From: JAEVLT01 sp050496765
Lineage (GTDB): Bacteria; Bacillota; Bacilli; Bacillales; Cytobacillaceae
DNA length: 64,000 nt
Assembly (NCBI RefSeq): GCF_050496765.1
Contig: NZ_JBNWEO010000007.1
Span: forward strand, 1-64,000
Direction: 5' to 3'
Positions 19,741 through 29,591 of the stretch are shown here, one piece after another; position 1 is the first letter of the stretch, and each line of letters starts with the position of its first letter. The notes under the pieces were generated by a model that made no database searches, was not told where the DNA came from, and saw only the letters and a program-made list of their open reading frames with translations. A program made the position numbers and the translations under genes.

Positions 19741-20532
19741 TCAGCCCCCCTGAATAATCATCTGTTTTTTCGCCATCATCCATAACAATTGAATTGGCAA
19801 AATCAACACGAGAACCCAAACAAATTGCTGCCAGATAGCGGCGATCGCCTGTTGATGTGAAAAGCCATTTGTAAAAATCATACTCGGTATGTAGCTGATA
19901 CCTTGAAACGGGAGAAAATTCATGATCGATTGCGCCCAGCCTGGAAAAAAGCTGATCGGCAAAAGCAATCCGGAAAACAAATCAATGACTACTCGCTTTG
20001 CGCGAATCAAGCCCGAATTATTATATAAGAAGAAAGTCGTAATTCCGGTTAACAGATTGAGCTGGGTATTGATCAAAAAGCTCAGCACGATCGAAAAGCC
20101 AAATAAGCCCCAAACTGCAGGATCCCATGTGAATTTTACCGGAAAAATAAGCGCGACAATGATGAGGCCTGGAACAGAAAAGAAAAACAGCCGGAAAATC
20201 CCTTCCCCAAGCCCTTGCATCGTTTTCATTCCAAGATAGCTATATGGGCGAATCAGTTCGACTGCGACTTTTCCTTCCATAATTTCAAGCGCCATTTCCC
20301 TGTCCAGATTATTAAAATAAAACGCCCGCGCCATCCAGGAAACAGCGACATAGGTTGTCATTTGCGCAATCGAAAGACCTTGTATGGAGCCCTTCCCGCC
20401 GTATATCGCCGACCACAAAAAATAATAGGCGCCGATGTTGATACTGTAAATCAAAATGCCTGTATAATAGTTCGTCCGGTAGGCAAGCATCATTAAAAAA
20501 CGAATTCGGATCATTTCAAAATATTTATCCAT
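19741..20532 (-). CDS. ABC-2 type permease, first subunit
   Basis: A 263-residue polytopic protein, predicted six TM helices. It contains EIMEGKVAVELIRPYSYLGM after helix 2, the counterpart of the GELDRILTRP motif in its partner, and a C-terminal QQFVWVLVLILPIQLLWMMA helix. It starts 17 bp after the ATPase gene. Together with the partner it should form the membrane channel of an exporter; relatives transport drugs, lipids or polysaccharide parts, and nothing here narrows the choice. Confidence 0.8.
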   Translation of the reverse strand: MDKYFEMIRIRFLMMLAYRTNYYTGILIYSINIGAYYFLWSAIYGGKGSIQGLSIAQMTTYVAVSWMARAFYFNNLDREMALEIMEGKVAVELIRPYSYLGMKTMQGLGEGIFRLFFFSVPGLIIVALIFPVKFTWDPAVWGLFGFSIVLSFLINTQLNLLTGITTFFLYNNSGLIRAKRVVIDLFSGLLLPISFFPGWAQSIMNFLPFQGISYIPSMIFTNGFSHQQAIAAIWQQFVWVLVLILPIQLLWMMAKKQMIIQGG

Positions 20533-20549
20533 CTCTTGGCCCCCCCTTC

Positions 20550-21557
20550 TTACACAGATCCTTTTTCATAAATATTGCGGATGATTTCTTCCGTCGATGT
20601 TTCATTGATTTTTATGTCCCGAATTTTAAAAGCAGCGACAATCTTTGCAATCAACTGCGAAATCAGCTCATCGTTATCATCGATCAGTGCCGTAAAAATT
20701 TGTTCTTCCTCATCCCTTTCCCACTTAACCGGCATGTCACTGGTTACAGTCTTCAAGGCAGCGAAATCGACTGAATCGATAAACTGGAATTGCAGCGTTT
20801 TTCCGTCACCCCATGTATCCTTTAAGTTTTTCAAAGCACCGTCATAAATGATTTTCCCTTCATCGAGCATGATTACCCGCTCGCACAATGCTTCAATGTC
20901 TGAAAGGTCATGGGTCGTGAGCAAAATTGTTGTGTTGTATTTCTGATTGATTTCCTTTAAAAACTCGCGAATCTTTAATTTGACTAACACATCCAAGCCG
21001 ATCGTCGGCTCATCCAAAAACAATAGCGGCGGATTGTGGATCAATGCGGCCGCAAGTTCACAGCGCATCCTTTGGCCAAGCGACAATTTTCGCACCGGCT
21101 TATCGAGAAGTGGTTCGATGTCGAGCGTTTGAATAACGTGGTTCATATGGTCGTTATACTGTGCATCCGACACTTTGTAGACTTTTTTCAACAGGCGGAA
21201 CGACTCCTGAACGGCGATATCCCACCACAGCTGCGAACGCTGGCCAAAAACAACGCCAATCGTTTGCACAAACCGTTCCCGCTCTTTATGCGGATTCATC
21301 CCGTTCACGCTAATGTCACCCGAAGTCGGTGTCAAAATCCCTGTCAGCATTTTAATCGTTGTCGATTTCCCGGCGCCATTTTCGCCAATATAACCGACCA
21401 TTTCCCCTTGCTTTACGGAAAAACGAATATCATTCACAGCCGGAACAATTTTATAATTGCGTGTAAATAAATCGCGAAACGCTCCTTTTAAACCGGTTCG
21501 GCTGGAGTATGCTTTAAATTCTTTCCGCAAATTGTTAACTTCTATCGCATTTTTCAT
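20550..21557 (-). CDS. ABC exporter ATPase
   Basis: The nucleotide-binding subunit for the two downstream permeases. Walker A GENGAGKSTT (about 62-71), signature LSLGQRMR, Walker B LLFLDEPTIGLD and the switch His in LLTTHD are intact. An N-terminal extension (KAYSSRTGLKGAFRDLF) before the P-loop and the QLWWD Q-loop context are typical of the DUF990-linked ATPases. About 90 C-terminal residues form an accessory domain. The start at 21557 is supported by GGGAGG upstream; the longer frame is not. First gene of a three-gene operon, divergent from gsaB. Confidence 0.88.
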   Translation of the reverse strand: MKNAIEVNNLRKEFKAYSSRTGLKGAFRDLFTRNYKIVPAVNDIRFSVKQGEMVGYIGENGAGKSTTIKMLTGILTPTSGDISVNGMNPHKERERFVQTIGVVFGQRSQLWWDIAVQESFRLLKKVYKVSDAQYNDHMNHVIQTLDIEPLLDKPVRKLSLGQRMRCELAAALIHNPPLLFLDEPTIGLDVLVKLKIREFLKEINQKYNTTILLTTHDLSDIEALCERVIMLDEGKIIYDGALKNLKDTWGDGKTLQFQFIDSVDFAALKTVTSDMPVKWERDEEEQIFTALIDDNDELISQLIAKIVAAFKIRDIKINETSTEEIIRNIYEKGSV

Positions 21558-21700
21558 GATTTTTTTCCTCCCGAAGCATTGCCTAAAGAAATAGTTTAGC
21601 GAAATGCCGCACTGAACACAACTATCCCACACCATCCTTTTTAGTCAATATGACTGAAAAAGTGCTAAAATAGGAAAGGATCAAAACAAGGAGGAATACG

Positions 21701-22996
21701 ATGCAATTTACCAATTCAGAACGATTACATAAGGAAGCACTGGAACATATTGTCGGAGGTGTCAACAGCCCGTCCCGATCGTACAAAGCGGTTGGCGGCG
21801 GTTCCCCCGTTGTAATGGAGCACGCCAAAGGAGCTTATTTTTGGGATGTCGACGGCAACAAGTACATTGATTATTTGGCGGCATACGGTCCAATCATCAC
21901 CGGTCATGCCCATCCGCATATAACCGAAGCGATTAAAACCGCGGCTGAAACCGGCGTTTTGTATGGCACACCTACACCGCATGAAATTAAACTCGCAAAA
22001 ATGCTAAAAGAAGCCATCCCTTCCCTTGAAAAGGTTCGCTTTGTCAATTCGGGAACAGAAGCTGTAATGACAACGATTCGTGTCGCCCGCGCATACACCG
22101 GCCGGGATAAGATTATCAAATTTGCCGGCTGTTACCATGGTCATTCTGACCTTGTCCTAGTCGCTGCCGGATCTGGACCATCTACCCTCGGTACACCCGA
22201 TTCGGCCGGCGTGCCAAAAAGCATCGCCCAAGAAGTGATCACGGTGCCCTTTAATGACATCGAACCCTTTAAGGAAACATTGGAAAAATGGGGCGATCAG
22301 GTTGCTGCTGTTTTGGTTGAGCCAATTGTCGGAAACTTCGGGATTGTGGAGCCGAAACCTGGTTTCTTGCAACAAGTCAATGATCTGACCCATGCTGCCG
22401 GCGCACTTGTTATTTATGACGAAGTGATTACCGCGTTCCGGTTTATGTACGGTGGTGCCCAAGATTTGCTTGGCGTCAAGCCTGATTTAACGGCAATGGG
22501 AAAAATCATCGGCGGTGGCCTGCCAATCGGTGCCTATGGCGGAAGCAAAGAAATCATGGAAACGGTCGCTCCACTTGGGCCGGCTTACCAAGCAGGAACA
22601 ATGGCCGGAAATCCTGCATCAATGCTTTCCGGAATTGCCTGTCTTGAAGTTTTAAAGGAAGACGGGGTTTATGAACATCTTGATCGGCTGGGACTAATGC
22701 TTGAACATGGAATCCTGGAAGCCGCCGAAAAATACGATGTACCGATTTCCATCAACCGACTCAAAGGTGCACTGACGGTTTATTTTACAGCGGAAAAAGT
22801 CGAGAACTACGAACAAGCGGAAAGTACCGATGGGCAAATGTTTGCTAAATTTTTCAAGCTCCTGCTCCATCAGGGCATCAATCTGGCACCCTCAAAGTAT
22901 GAAGCATGGTTTGTGACGATTGCCCATACAGCGGAGGATATTGAAACAACAATCCAGGCAGTCAACCGTGCATTTTCCTCACTTAAAAACGAATAA
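21701..22996 (+). CDS. gsaB: Glutamate-1-semialdehyde 2,1-aminomutase
   Basis: A PLP enzyme that converts glutamate-1-semialdehyde to 5-aminolevulinate, the first committed tetrapyrrole precursor. 431 residues, class III aminotransferase fold. The Schiff-base lysine lies in LTAMGKIIGGGLPIGAYGG, the cofactor phosphate region in NSGTEAVMTTIRVARA, and the active-site aspartate in YDEVITAFR. The conserved gating region GTPDSAGVP is present. The start has AAGGAGGAA upstream. Its position beside bcp and ygaE identifies it as the gsaB paralogue of Bacillus rather than the hemL of the hem operon. Single gene with its own terminator. Confidence 0.93.
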   Translation: MQFTNSERLHKEALEHIVGGVNSPSRSYKAVGGGSPVVMEHAKGAYFWDVDGNKYIDYLAAYGPIITGHAHPHITEAIKTAAETGVLYGTPTPHEIKLAKMLKEAIPSLEKVRFVNSGTEAVMTTIRVARAYTGRDKIIKFAGCYHGHSDLVLVAAGSGPSTLGTPDSAGVPKSIAQEVITVPFNDIEPFKETLEKWGDQVAAVLVEPIVGNFGIVEPKPGFLQQVNDLTHAAGALVIYDEVITAFRFMYGGAQDLLGVKPDLTAMGKIIGGGLPIGAYGGSKEIMETVAPLGPAYQAGTMAGNPASMLSGIACLEVLKEDGVYEHLDRLGLMLEHGILEAAEKYDVPISINRLKGALTVYFTAEKVENYEQAESTDGQMFAKFFKLLLHQGINLAPSKYEAWFVTIAHTAEDIETTIQAVNRAFSSLKNE

Positions 22997-23016
22997 ATAT
23001 TCATTTTTTATGCATT

Positions 23017-23045
23017 GGAGAAATTGAAAAATTTCTCCTTTTTTG
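23017..23045 (+). terminator. Terminator of gsaB
   Basis: The stem GGAGAAATT/AATTTCTCC with a 4-base loop is followed by T6. The next 245 bp up to the glutamate synthase gene are AT-rich leader with no clear signal except AGGAGGTGAAG at about 23261. Confidence 0.8.
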
Positions 23046-23292
23046 GTTTATCGTTTTTGAAAACGGTTACACAGAAATAAATCAGCAAAACAAGCACGTT
23101 TTTAAAGCCGCTTTCATATCCAAAGTATTGTATATTTATTTGATTTCTGAAAATTTATATGATACTATTAACTTATTATTGTTGTAAGATATGTTTACAT
23201 TCGTTTTATGCCACATTTATGTTAAAAATCCCAAATGCAATTTTACTATTATTATTGTTTAGGAGGTGAAGCGGCTTTAGAGGAGCACTCTT

Positions 23293-26200
23293 TTGAAGCC
23301 AATCCCAATGAAAAAAGCCTGGAACCCTTCCTTATTTAAACATTTCCATAATGACGAGCACGATGCCTGTGGGATCGTCGCTTGCCTTGAAAAAACCAAA
23401 CAGCCAACAAGAAAGAATATCTTTGACTGTATAGATGCACTAGTTGGAATGAATCACCGCGCCGGTTTTATCAATGGCGAAGGAGATGGCGTCGGCATTC
23501 ACATCGATATCCCGCGGGCTCTATGGAAAGAAAAGCTCAGCCTTGCTGGTGCAGATGAAACATTTGTTGACAAAGAAGAGTTTTTCGTCGGCCATGTTTT
23601 TATTAGCCGCAAAGCCGACTGGTCCTCACTGAAGGAGCAATTGCTGAACAAATTGGCCGCAGATCAAGTAACGGTTGTTTTTGAATCAAACAAGGTCACC
23701 CATTTCCATGCTTTAGGGCCAATTGCTGCAAGCGAAAATCCTGTTTTCTGGCAATTTGCCGGCGTTGCAGTGAAAAAAGGCCAGGAGCTGACAAAGCAGC
23801 TCTTTGAAACACTGGTTGATTTTGAGCAAAATGAAGATGTTCACGTGGCTTCATTAAGCCAAAACCATGTCGTTTATAAAGTAATGGGCGCTGGCGACAT
23901 CCTTCCACGCTATTACCAAGATTTGGCAAACCCACTCGTTGCCTCAACGATTACATTAGGCCACAACCGTTATTCAACCAACACGCTGTCAAGCTTTTTC
24001 AGAGTGCAGCCTTTCAGCGTTCTTGGACACAATGGCGAAATCAATACAATTGCCAAACTTCGCGATGAAGCTAGGATGATTGGGATCCCGCTTGTCAACG
24101 GCGGCAGTGATTCCCAAGACTTAAGCAGAACAATGGAAACTTTCATCTCACGGGATGGCTATTCTTTATTCGAAGTAATGGATCTGTTGTTCCCGCCAAT
24201 CGTCAATGAAATTAAAGCCTATCCGGAGCATCTTCAAGATTTATATACGTATTTAAGAGAAGCATGGGGGCATTTTGCCCAAGGACCTGCCGGGATTATC
24301 TCGCGCTTTGGCGATGAAGCGGTTTTTAGCGTTGATGCGCTTGGTCTTCGTCCGCTTTGGATGCTGGAAATTGAAACATCTTTCCTATTCTCTTCAGAGC
24401 CTGGCATTATTCCGTCTACAGAGTATATCAATGACCCGAAACCGCTCGCTCCCGGGGAAAAAGTCGGTTTTAAATGGAATGGCGAAAACCTGGAAGTTTA
24501 CGAGCATGCGAAATACCAAGAGGAAGTGTATAAGCGATTCTCCGAACGTCTCAATGTTGTAGATTCACGGAAACGCCTGCAGCATCCGCCATTAGCCAAA
24601 ACCATTACAATGAATTATCCGGATAAAATTCATAACGGCCAGTACAAGGCATTTGGCTGGGAACGGGATCATATCCAGCTGATCGAGCAGATGGCTGAAA
24701 AAGGTGTCGAGCCGATTCGCTCCCTTGGCCATGATGCTCCGCTCGCTGCCTTAAACCCTGAACGAAAAAACATTGCTGACTTTATTAAAGAAAGCGTTGC
24801 GGTTGTAACAAACCCGGCGATTGACCGCGACCGTGAAACCGAACATTTTTCCACGCGTGTCATTATCGGAAAACGACCGTCATTAGTCGCGAAAAAAGAA
24901 ACAAGTGCCATTCTTGAGCTTGTCACTCCGCTTCTAATGGAAGGTAAAGTGGGCTATAGCTGTTCAGAAAACGTGAACCAGCCGAGCTTTGACCAAGTGG
25001 TTCAGTTCTATCAAGACCAGAAATTAACAGCCTTCCTTTCGACTACCTTTAAAAAGGAAGAGAAAATGGTAGCCGCCTTGAAGCGATTGGCTGATGAAGC
25101 CGTTCAAGCTGTTACAGACGGAAAAACCTTGCTCATTCTTGATGATGCAAATGCGCATCAAGATGATGCCTATTGGATTGACCCGCATTTGGCAACATCA
25201 GCTATCGACCAGGCGCTCGTAAAAGCAGAACTGCGACGCGATTGCTCGATTGTGTTGCGCTCTGCGGCGATCCGCTCCCTGCATGATATCATTACAGCCA
25301 TTGGCCTCGGAGCAGATCTGATCAGCCCATATTACATGTTTATGACCGTAATGGGTGAAACTGAAAAGCCAGTGTTAAATCTGTACTCTGCCTTAACGAA
25401 AGGACTTGAAAAGGTTGTTTCCACGATCGGCATTCATGAGCTGCGCGGGTATAGCCGGCTGTTCTCCTCCATCGGTTTGCACGAGGAAATTGCTTCTGTT
25501 TTAAACATCGTTAATTTCTTCGGTTCAAATGAATTGGAGTACGATTTTACAGCGTTGGAAAAAGATGCGTTTGCCCGTGCGGAAGATTACCATAACGAAA
25601 AAGAACGCGTTGGCAAAACGTTCCATCTCTTCCCGCGGATCTGGAAAGCAATCAGTGAAGTGGCTGCATCCGGAGACTATAGCGTCTACCGCGATAAAAT
25701 CACTGAGCAGGAAGAGGAAAACCCGACAACAATTCGCCATTTGGCAAGCTTGAAACGGAGCGAAAAGCCATTGTCGCCTGAAGAAGTAAATATCCGAGTC
25801 GGCGAACACGATCTGCCATTTGTGATTTCTTCCATGTCATTTGGCTCCCAGAATGAGATCGCCTTCCGTGCGTATGCAGAAGGTGCGGATCGTCTGAACA
25901 TGGTAAGTTTAAACGGTGAGGGCGGCGAAATTAAGGATATGCTCGGAAAATATCCAAGAACCCGCGGACAGCAAATCGCGTCCGGCCGTTTTGGGGTCAA
26001 CGCTGAGCTATTGAACTCATCAAATCTATTAGAAATCAAAATTGGCCAGGGCGCAAAGCCTGGTGAAGGCGGACACCTGCCTGGCTCAAAAGTGACGGCA
26101 AAAGTGGCAGCAGCACGGAATGCCACGCTTGGTTCCGATTTGATTTCGCCATCAAACAACCATGATATTTATTCGATCGAGGATCTCGCGCAAATGATTC

Positions 26201-27777
26201 TTGAGTTGAAAACAGCGAACGACCAGGCAAAAATTGCGGTGAAAGTACCGGTTGTTCCGAATATCGGTACGATTGCGGTCGGAATTGCCAAAGCCGGCGC
26301 CGATATTATCACCTTGAGCGGTTTTGACGGAGGTACTGGTGCAGCAAGAATCCATGCCCTTCAACACGTCGGACTGCCGGTTGAAATCGGCGTAAAAGCT
26401 GCCCATAATGCCTTGCTTGAAAGCGGGCTCCGCGATCAAGTTGAAATTTGGGCAGACGGTGGCATGAAGAGTGCCCAAGACGTGTTAAAAGTGATGCTGC
26501 TGGGTGCAAACCGTGTCGGCTTCGGAACATTGTCGATGCTTGCCATCGGCTGTACAACTTGCCGTGGCTGCCATTTGGATACATGCCATGTAGGCATTGC
26601 AACGCAAATTGAAACCGAAGCACAGGCAAAAGAACACGGTCTTCGCCGCTTTGTGCCAAGACAATTTGATCTAGCTATCCAAGGGATTATGAATCTTTTT
26701 ACCGCATTCGGACAGGAATTAAAAGCACTGGCTGCTTCGGCTGGAATTAAAAACTTGCAGGACGCTGTCGGCCGTTCCGATTTATTGGAACAAGCCAAAG
26801 GCAAAAATCAGCTTGATCTTTCTTATTTGCTGAAGCCGCTTGAAATGGGTAAAGTCGAACATCTTGAACCAACAAAAGCAGTTGAAGAAGTGAAAATGCA
26901 AGTCGCAGTTGGTGCTGAGTACCTTGACGCTAGCGTTGACGAGCTCCATTCTTCACGTGAATTTGTCAGCGTAACTTCCGAACAACGCGTATTGGGGAGC
27001 CGTGTATCCTGCCACCGTGTTCGCGGCCGCTTAGATGGTTCCTATCGCCAGCTTCCGACTGTTCGCCTTGATTATAAGGACGGTTCCATCCCAGGAAACG
27101 GCTTGGGCGCTTATAACAGCGAAGGAATTAAGATTACCGTTAGCGGCGGCGGCCAGGACGGTGTCGGAAAAACATCATTCGGCGGCAGCATTCGCATCCT
27201 GAAATCAAAAGGAAAAGACGGAAACTATTACAATGGTTCCGTTGGCAAAGGATTTGGTTACGGGGCGCAAAAAGGTTTGCTTATTGCCCAAGGGAATGCC
27301 GATGCACGTGCAGGAATCCGCCTATCTGGTGCAGACATCATCATCGGCGGTCAAGTTAAAAAGCCTATCCCGGCAAAAGAAAATGGCAATATTGGTGCCA
27401 ATGCCAATATTAAAGGTTTTGCCTTTGAATATATGACCAATGGTCGTGGTCTTGTCCTAGGAGATCCAGGTCCATGGATTTGTGCCGGAATGACTGGCGG
27501 TGTCGTCTACCTTCGCCATCAGCCAGAAATGGGGCTGACAAAAGAAGCAATCCAGCGCCGGATTGCCAAAGGAGCAAAAGTCTTTGTTTCAGATCTAAAT
27601 GCCAAAGGCAAACAAGATGTGCAGGAGCTTTTAAGCCAGTACATTGACTTGCTTCAAAAAGACGGGCAAACAGCTGAAGCCAATCAGCTTCAGACACTAT
27701 TGCAAAATCCAGAAGAACACTTTGTGCAGATTCTTCCTGTTAAAGAGCAAGCAGATCCGTCTGTATCAACTGAGTGA
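23293..27777 (+). CDS. Glutamate synthase large subunit, stand-alone
   Basis: It makes glutamate from glutamine and 2-oxoglutarate. 1494 residues in the standard order: a class II glutamine amidotransferase domain whose nucleophile Cys26 follows a 25-residue propeptide (DEHDACGIVA), a central domain, the FMN/2-oxoglutarate domain (SGFDGGTGAARIHALQHVG) with the 3Fe-4S cysteines in CTTCRGCHLDTCHVG (about 1087-1099), and a C-terminal GXGXG beta-helix domain. A TTG start at 23293 has AGGAG upstream; ATG 23308 is an alternative. No small NADPH subunit gene or gltC lies nearby, unlike the B. subtilis gltAB locus. The electron donor (a ferredoxin or a distant small subunit) is therefore unknown. Confidence 0.9.
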   Translation: MKPIPMKKAWNPSLFKHFHNDEHDACGIVACLEKTKQPTRKNIFDCIDALVGMNHRAGFINGEGDGVGIHIDIPRALWKEKLSLAGADETFVDKEEFFVGHVFISRKADWSSLKEQLLNKLAADQVTVVFESNKVTHFHALGPIAASENPVFWQFAGVAVKKGQELTKQLFETLVDFEQNEDVHVASLSQNHVVYKVMGAGDILPRYYQDLANPLVASTITLGHNRYSTNTLSSFFRVQPFSVLGHNGEINTIAKLRDEARMIGIPLVNGGSDSQDLSRTMETFISRDGYSLFEVMDLLFPPIVNEIKAYPEHLQDLYTYLREAWGHFAQGPAGIISRFGDEAVFSVDALGLRPLWMLEIETSFLFSSEPGIIPSTEYINDPKPLAPGEKVGFKWNGENLEVYEHAKYQEEVYKRFSERLNVVDSRKRLQHPPLAKTITMNYPDKIHNGQYKAFGWERDHIQLIEQMAEKGVEPIRSLGHDAPLAALNPERKNIADFIKESVAVVTNPAIDRDRETEHFSTRVIIGKRPSLVAKKETSAILELVTPLLMEGKVGYSCSENVNQPSFDQVVQFYQDQKLTAFLSTTFKKEEKMVAALKRLADEAVQAVTDGKTLLILDDANAHQDDAYWIDPHLATSAIDQALVKAELRRDCSIVLRSAAIRSLHDIITAIGLGADLISPYYMFMTVMGETEKPVLNLYSALTKGLEKVVSTIGIHELRGYSRLFSSIGLHEEIASVLNIVNFFGSNELEYDFTALEKDAFARAEDYHNEKERVGKTFHLFPRIWKAISEVAASGDYSVYRDKITEQEEENPTTIRHLASLKRSEKPLSPEEVNIRVGEHDLPFVISSMSFGSQNEIAFRAYAEGADRLNMVSLNGEGGEIKDMLGKYPRTRGQQIASGRFGVNAELLNSSNLLEIKIGQGAKPGEGGHLPGSKVTAKVAAARNATLGSDLISPSNNHDIYSIEDLAQMILELKTANDQAKIAVKVPVVPNIGTIAVGIAKAGADIITLSGFDGGTGAARIHALQHVGLPVEIGVKAAHNALLESGLRDQVEIWADGGMKSAQDVLKVMLLGANRVGFGTLSMLAIGCTTCRGCHLDTCHVGIATQIETEAQAKEHGLRRFVPRQFDLAIQGIMNLFTAFGQELKALAASAGIKNLQDAVGRSDLLEQAKGKNQLDLSYLLKPLEMGKVEHLEPTKAVEEVKMQVAVGAEYLDASVDELHSSREFVSVTSEQRVLGSRVSCHRVRGRLDGSYRQLPTVRLDYKDGSIPGNGLGAYNSEGIKITVSGGGQDGVGKTSFGGSIRILKSKGKDGNYYNGSVGKGFGYGAQKGLLIAQGNADARAGIRLSGADIIIGGQVKKPIPAKENGNIGANANIKGFAFEYMTNGRGLVLGDPGPWICAGMTGGVVYLRHQPEMGLTKEAIQRRIAKGAKVFVSDLNAKGKQDVQELLSQYIDLLQKDGQTAEANQLQTLLQNPEEHFVQILPVKEQADPSVSTE

Positions 27778-27790
27778 TTGAAATTGAAAA

Positions 27791-27821
27791 AACGTTCGTG
27801 CAGCAGCACGGACGTTTTTTT
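27791..27821 (+). terminator. Terminator of glutamate synthase gene
   Basis: The stem AACGTTCGTGC/GCACGGACGTT (one G-T pair or mismatch) with an AGCA loop and a T8 tail lies 14 bp after the stop codon. Confidence 0.88.
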
Positions 27822-27840
27822 TGGCTAATCAGAATTTATA

Positions 27841-28095
27841 TCCATCAATTCTGAACGCACGACGGGCAAGGATGCCCTAGTCAGGCGAAAGGCACAGGAC
27901 GTGCCGTTTTGAGCGTGACGGCGGGCAGGATAAGGAATTCTTCAGCAGCTTAATCATCGCACGAAGGAAAAGCGACAGCTTTTTCGAGGAAGTCCTAGTC
28001 AGGCGAGTGCCAAGGATGTGGCACAAACGAGCGGGATAAATTCAACTACGCCTCTGTCTTCGTCCTTAGGGACTCGCCGATCGGCGAGTTTTCAT
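27841..28095 (+). ncRNA. Candidate structured RNA or repeat with AGGA-loop hairpins
   Basis: This 535-bp gene-free gap contains GGGC-AAGGAT-GCCC (27864-27877), GGCAC-AGGAC-GTGCC (27891-27905) and GTGCCA-AGGATG-TGGCAC (28007-28024). A further stem, GAAAAGC/GCTTTTTC, is flanked by AAGGA and GAGGA (27963-27991). The 13-mer CCTAGTCAGGCGA occurs twice (27876 and 27994), each time next to an AGGA-loop hairpin. The block ends with the 18-bp palindrome ACTCGCCGATCGGCGAGT (28072-28089). GGA in hairpin loops is the CsrA recognition pattern, but no clear promoter is visible and the active strand is unproven. 28096-28312 shows nothing beyond the ygaE leader. Confidence 0.4.
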
Positions 28096-28312
28096 TTAAG
28101 CTTTTTCCTGTTCTAAATTTCTTCATAACTTAGTATATATAATCCTTGATTCGCCAGTCATTTCAATGGTATAGTACATTATTGTTTAGCGGAGAAACTT
28201 AATCGGCCGGATTGGCTTTCCTTCACTCGCTTTGCGGTCGATCATTTGTTTACGATTGGTAAAAAGCGTTTAATAGGATTAAAAGTCTTTTTTTGAAAGG
28301 AATTATGATCGC

Positions 28313-29377
28313 ATGAAGTTAGGCGCCCGCATTTTGAAAACGGGAATTGCAATTGTGTTATCCCTTTATTTAGGCCAGTTACTAGATTCGCCCTCGCCAG
28401 TATTTGCGGCGATAGCAGCTATCTTTGCTGTACAGCCAACGATTTATCGAACCTATTTAACGATTGTCGAACAAATTCAAGGAAATATTATCGGGGCATT
28501 GCTCGCCATCCTGTTTGTCCTTGTGCTTGGCAATCATTTTATTGTCATTGGCTTGGCCGCTATTATTACCATTTTGATTAATTTAAAGTTAAAAATTGAA
28601 AATACAATCGGCCTCTCGCTTGTGACCTTGCTTGCAATCATGGAAACGCCGGGAGGAAATTTTCTGCAATTTGCACTGATCCGTTTTTTAACGATTATGA
28701 TCGGCGTTTTTGCTGCCTTCGCCGTGAATCTTGTGTTTATGCCGCCGAAGTATGAAAAGCGGCTTTACTTTCAAATTTCCAATACAACAGAGGAAATCAT
28801 CCGCTGGATTCGCATGAGCACCAGACATGCGTTTGACCACCAGCTATTAAAAAGCGATATTGAAAAATTAAAAACCAGCGCGCTGAAGGTGAATGAATAC
28901 TATACGATGTACAAGGAAGAACGCAGTTATTTTAAAAAAGGAAAAGCGGAAAAAGCGCGCAAACTCGTCATCTACCGGCAGATGATTTCTGCTAACCGAA
29001 AAGGGCTCGATACATTGAGACGGCTCCATCGCTTTGATAATGAGCTGCTCCATTTGCCGGAAGCGTTTCAGACAGCCATTCAAGAGCAGCTCGATTGCCT
29101 GATTTACCACCATGAACAGCTCATGCTGCAATTCATTGGCAAAGTCCCCTCCCATTCAATTGTGGAAGCTGGCAGCACGTGCTTAAACAAAAAAGAGCTC
29201 TACGATTTCTTTCTGGCCTATCAAAAGGAATACTCAGAGGCGGATAGCACCCACCTGTACCACACGATGCAAATCATCGCCTCCATCATCGATTACGGCG
29301 AACAGGTCGAGCATCTGGATACACTCATCATGAGCTTCCATTCGTTTCATGGTAATGAAGTTTTGATGGAGGAATAG
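28313..29377 (+). CDS. ygaE: YgaE, aromatic-acid-exporter-like membrane protein
   Basis: A 354-residue protein. Four or five hydrophobic helices fill the first 145 residues (for example TGIAIVLSLYLGQLL and VIGLAAIITILINL), followed by a soluble helical C-terminal half rich in Glu, Lys and His. This is the two-part layout of the DUF939/ArAE_1 family. Its place after gsaB matches B. subtilis ygaE, apart from the inserted glutamate synthase gene. The start has AAAGGAATT upstream. The transported compound is unknown. It has its own terminator. Confidence 0.82.
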   Translation: MKLGARILKTGIAIVLSLYLGQLLDSPSPVFAAIAAIFAVQPTIYRTYLTIVEQIQGNIIGALLAILFVLVLGNHFIVIGLAAIITILINLKLKIENTIGLSLVTLLAIMETPGGNFLQFALIRFLTIMIGVFAAFAVNLVFMPPKYEKRLYFQISNTTEEIIRWIRMSTRHAFDHQLLKSDIEKLKTSALKVNEYYTMYKEERSYFKKGKAEKARKLVIYRQMISANRKGLDTLRRLHRFDNELLHLPEAFQTAIQEQLDCLIYHHEQLMLQFIGKVPSHSIVEAGSTCLNKKELYDFFLAYQKEYSEADSTHLYHTMQIIASIIDYGEQVEHLDTLIMSFHSFHGNEVLMEE

Positions 29378-29419
29378 ACTTTGATTAGTACCATAAGGAT
29401 TCGGATTTAATTCTATAGG

Positions 29420-29449
29420 AAAAGCAGCTGATTTACTCAGCTGCTTTTT
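29420..29449 (+). terminator. Terminator of ygaE
   Basis: The stem AAAAGCAGCTGA/TCAGCTGCTTTTT with a 6-base loop lies 43 bp after the ygaE stop. Confidence 0.88.
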
Positions 29450-29591
29450 CTACCCTATATTTTATCCCTACTAATGTTATTATCAATTGTAACTTTATCA
29501 TCATGAAGGACATCACTATGATATGTAAAGCTGCCTTTTGCCTTCTCATAAAATTGAATGGGGTTTAAAATTTTTTAATGTATATCTTCCT

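Noticed and set aside
25686..26659. Long minus-strand frames inside the glutamate synthase gene
   Set aside because: They are antisense shadows of a well-conserved coding frame and have no start signals.
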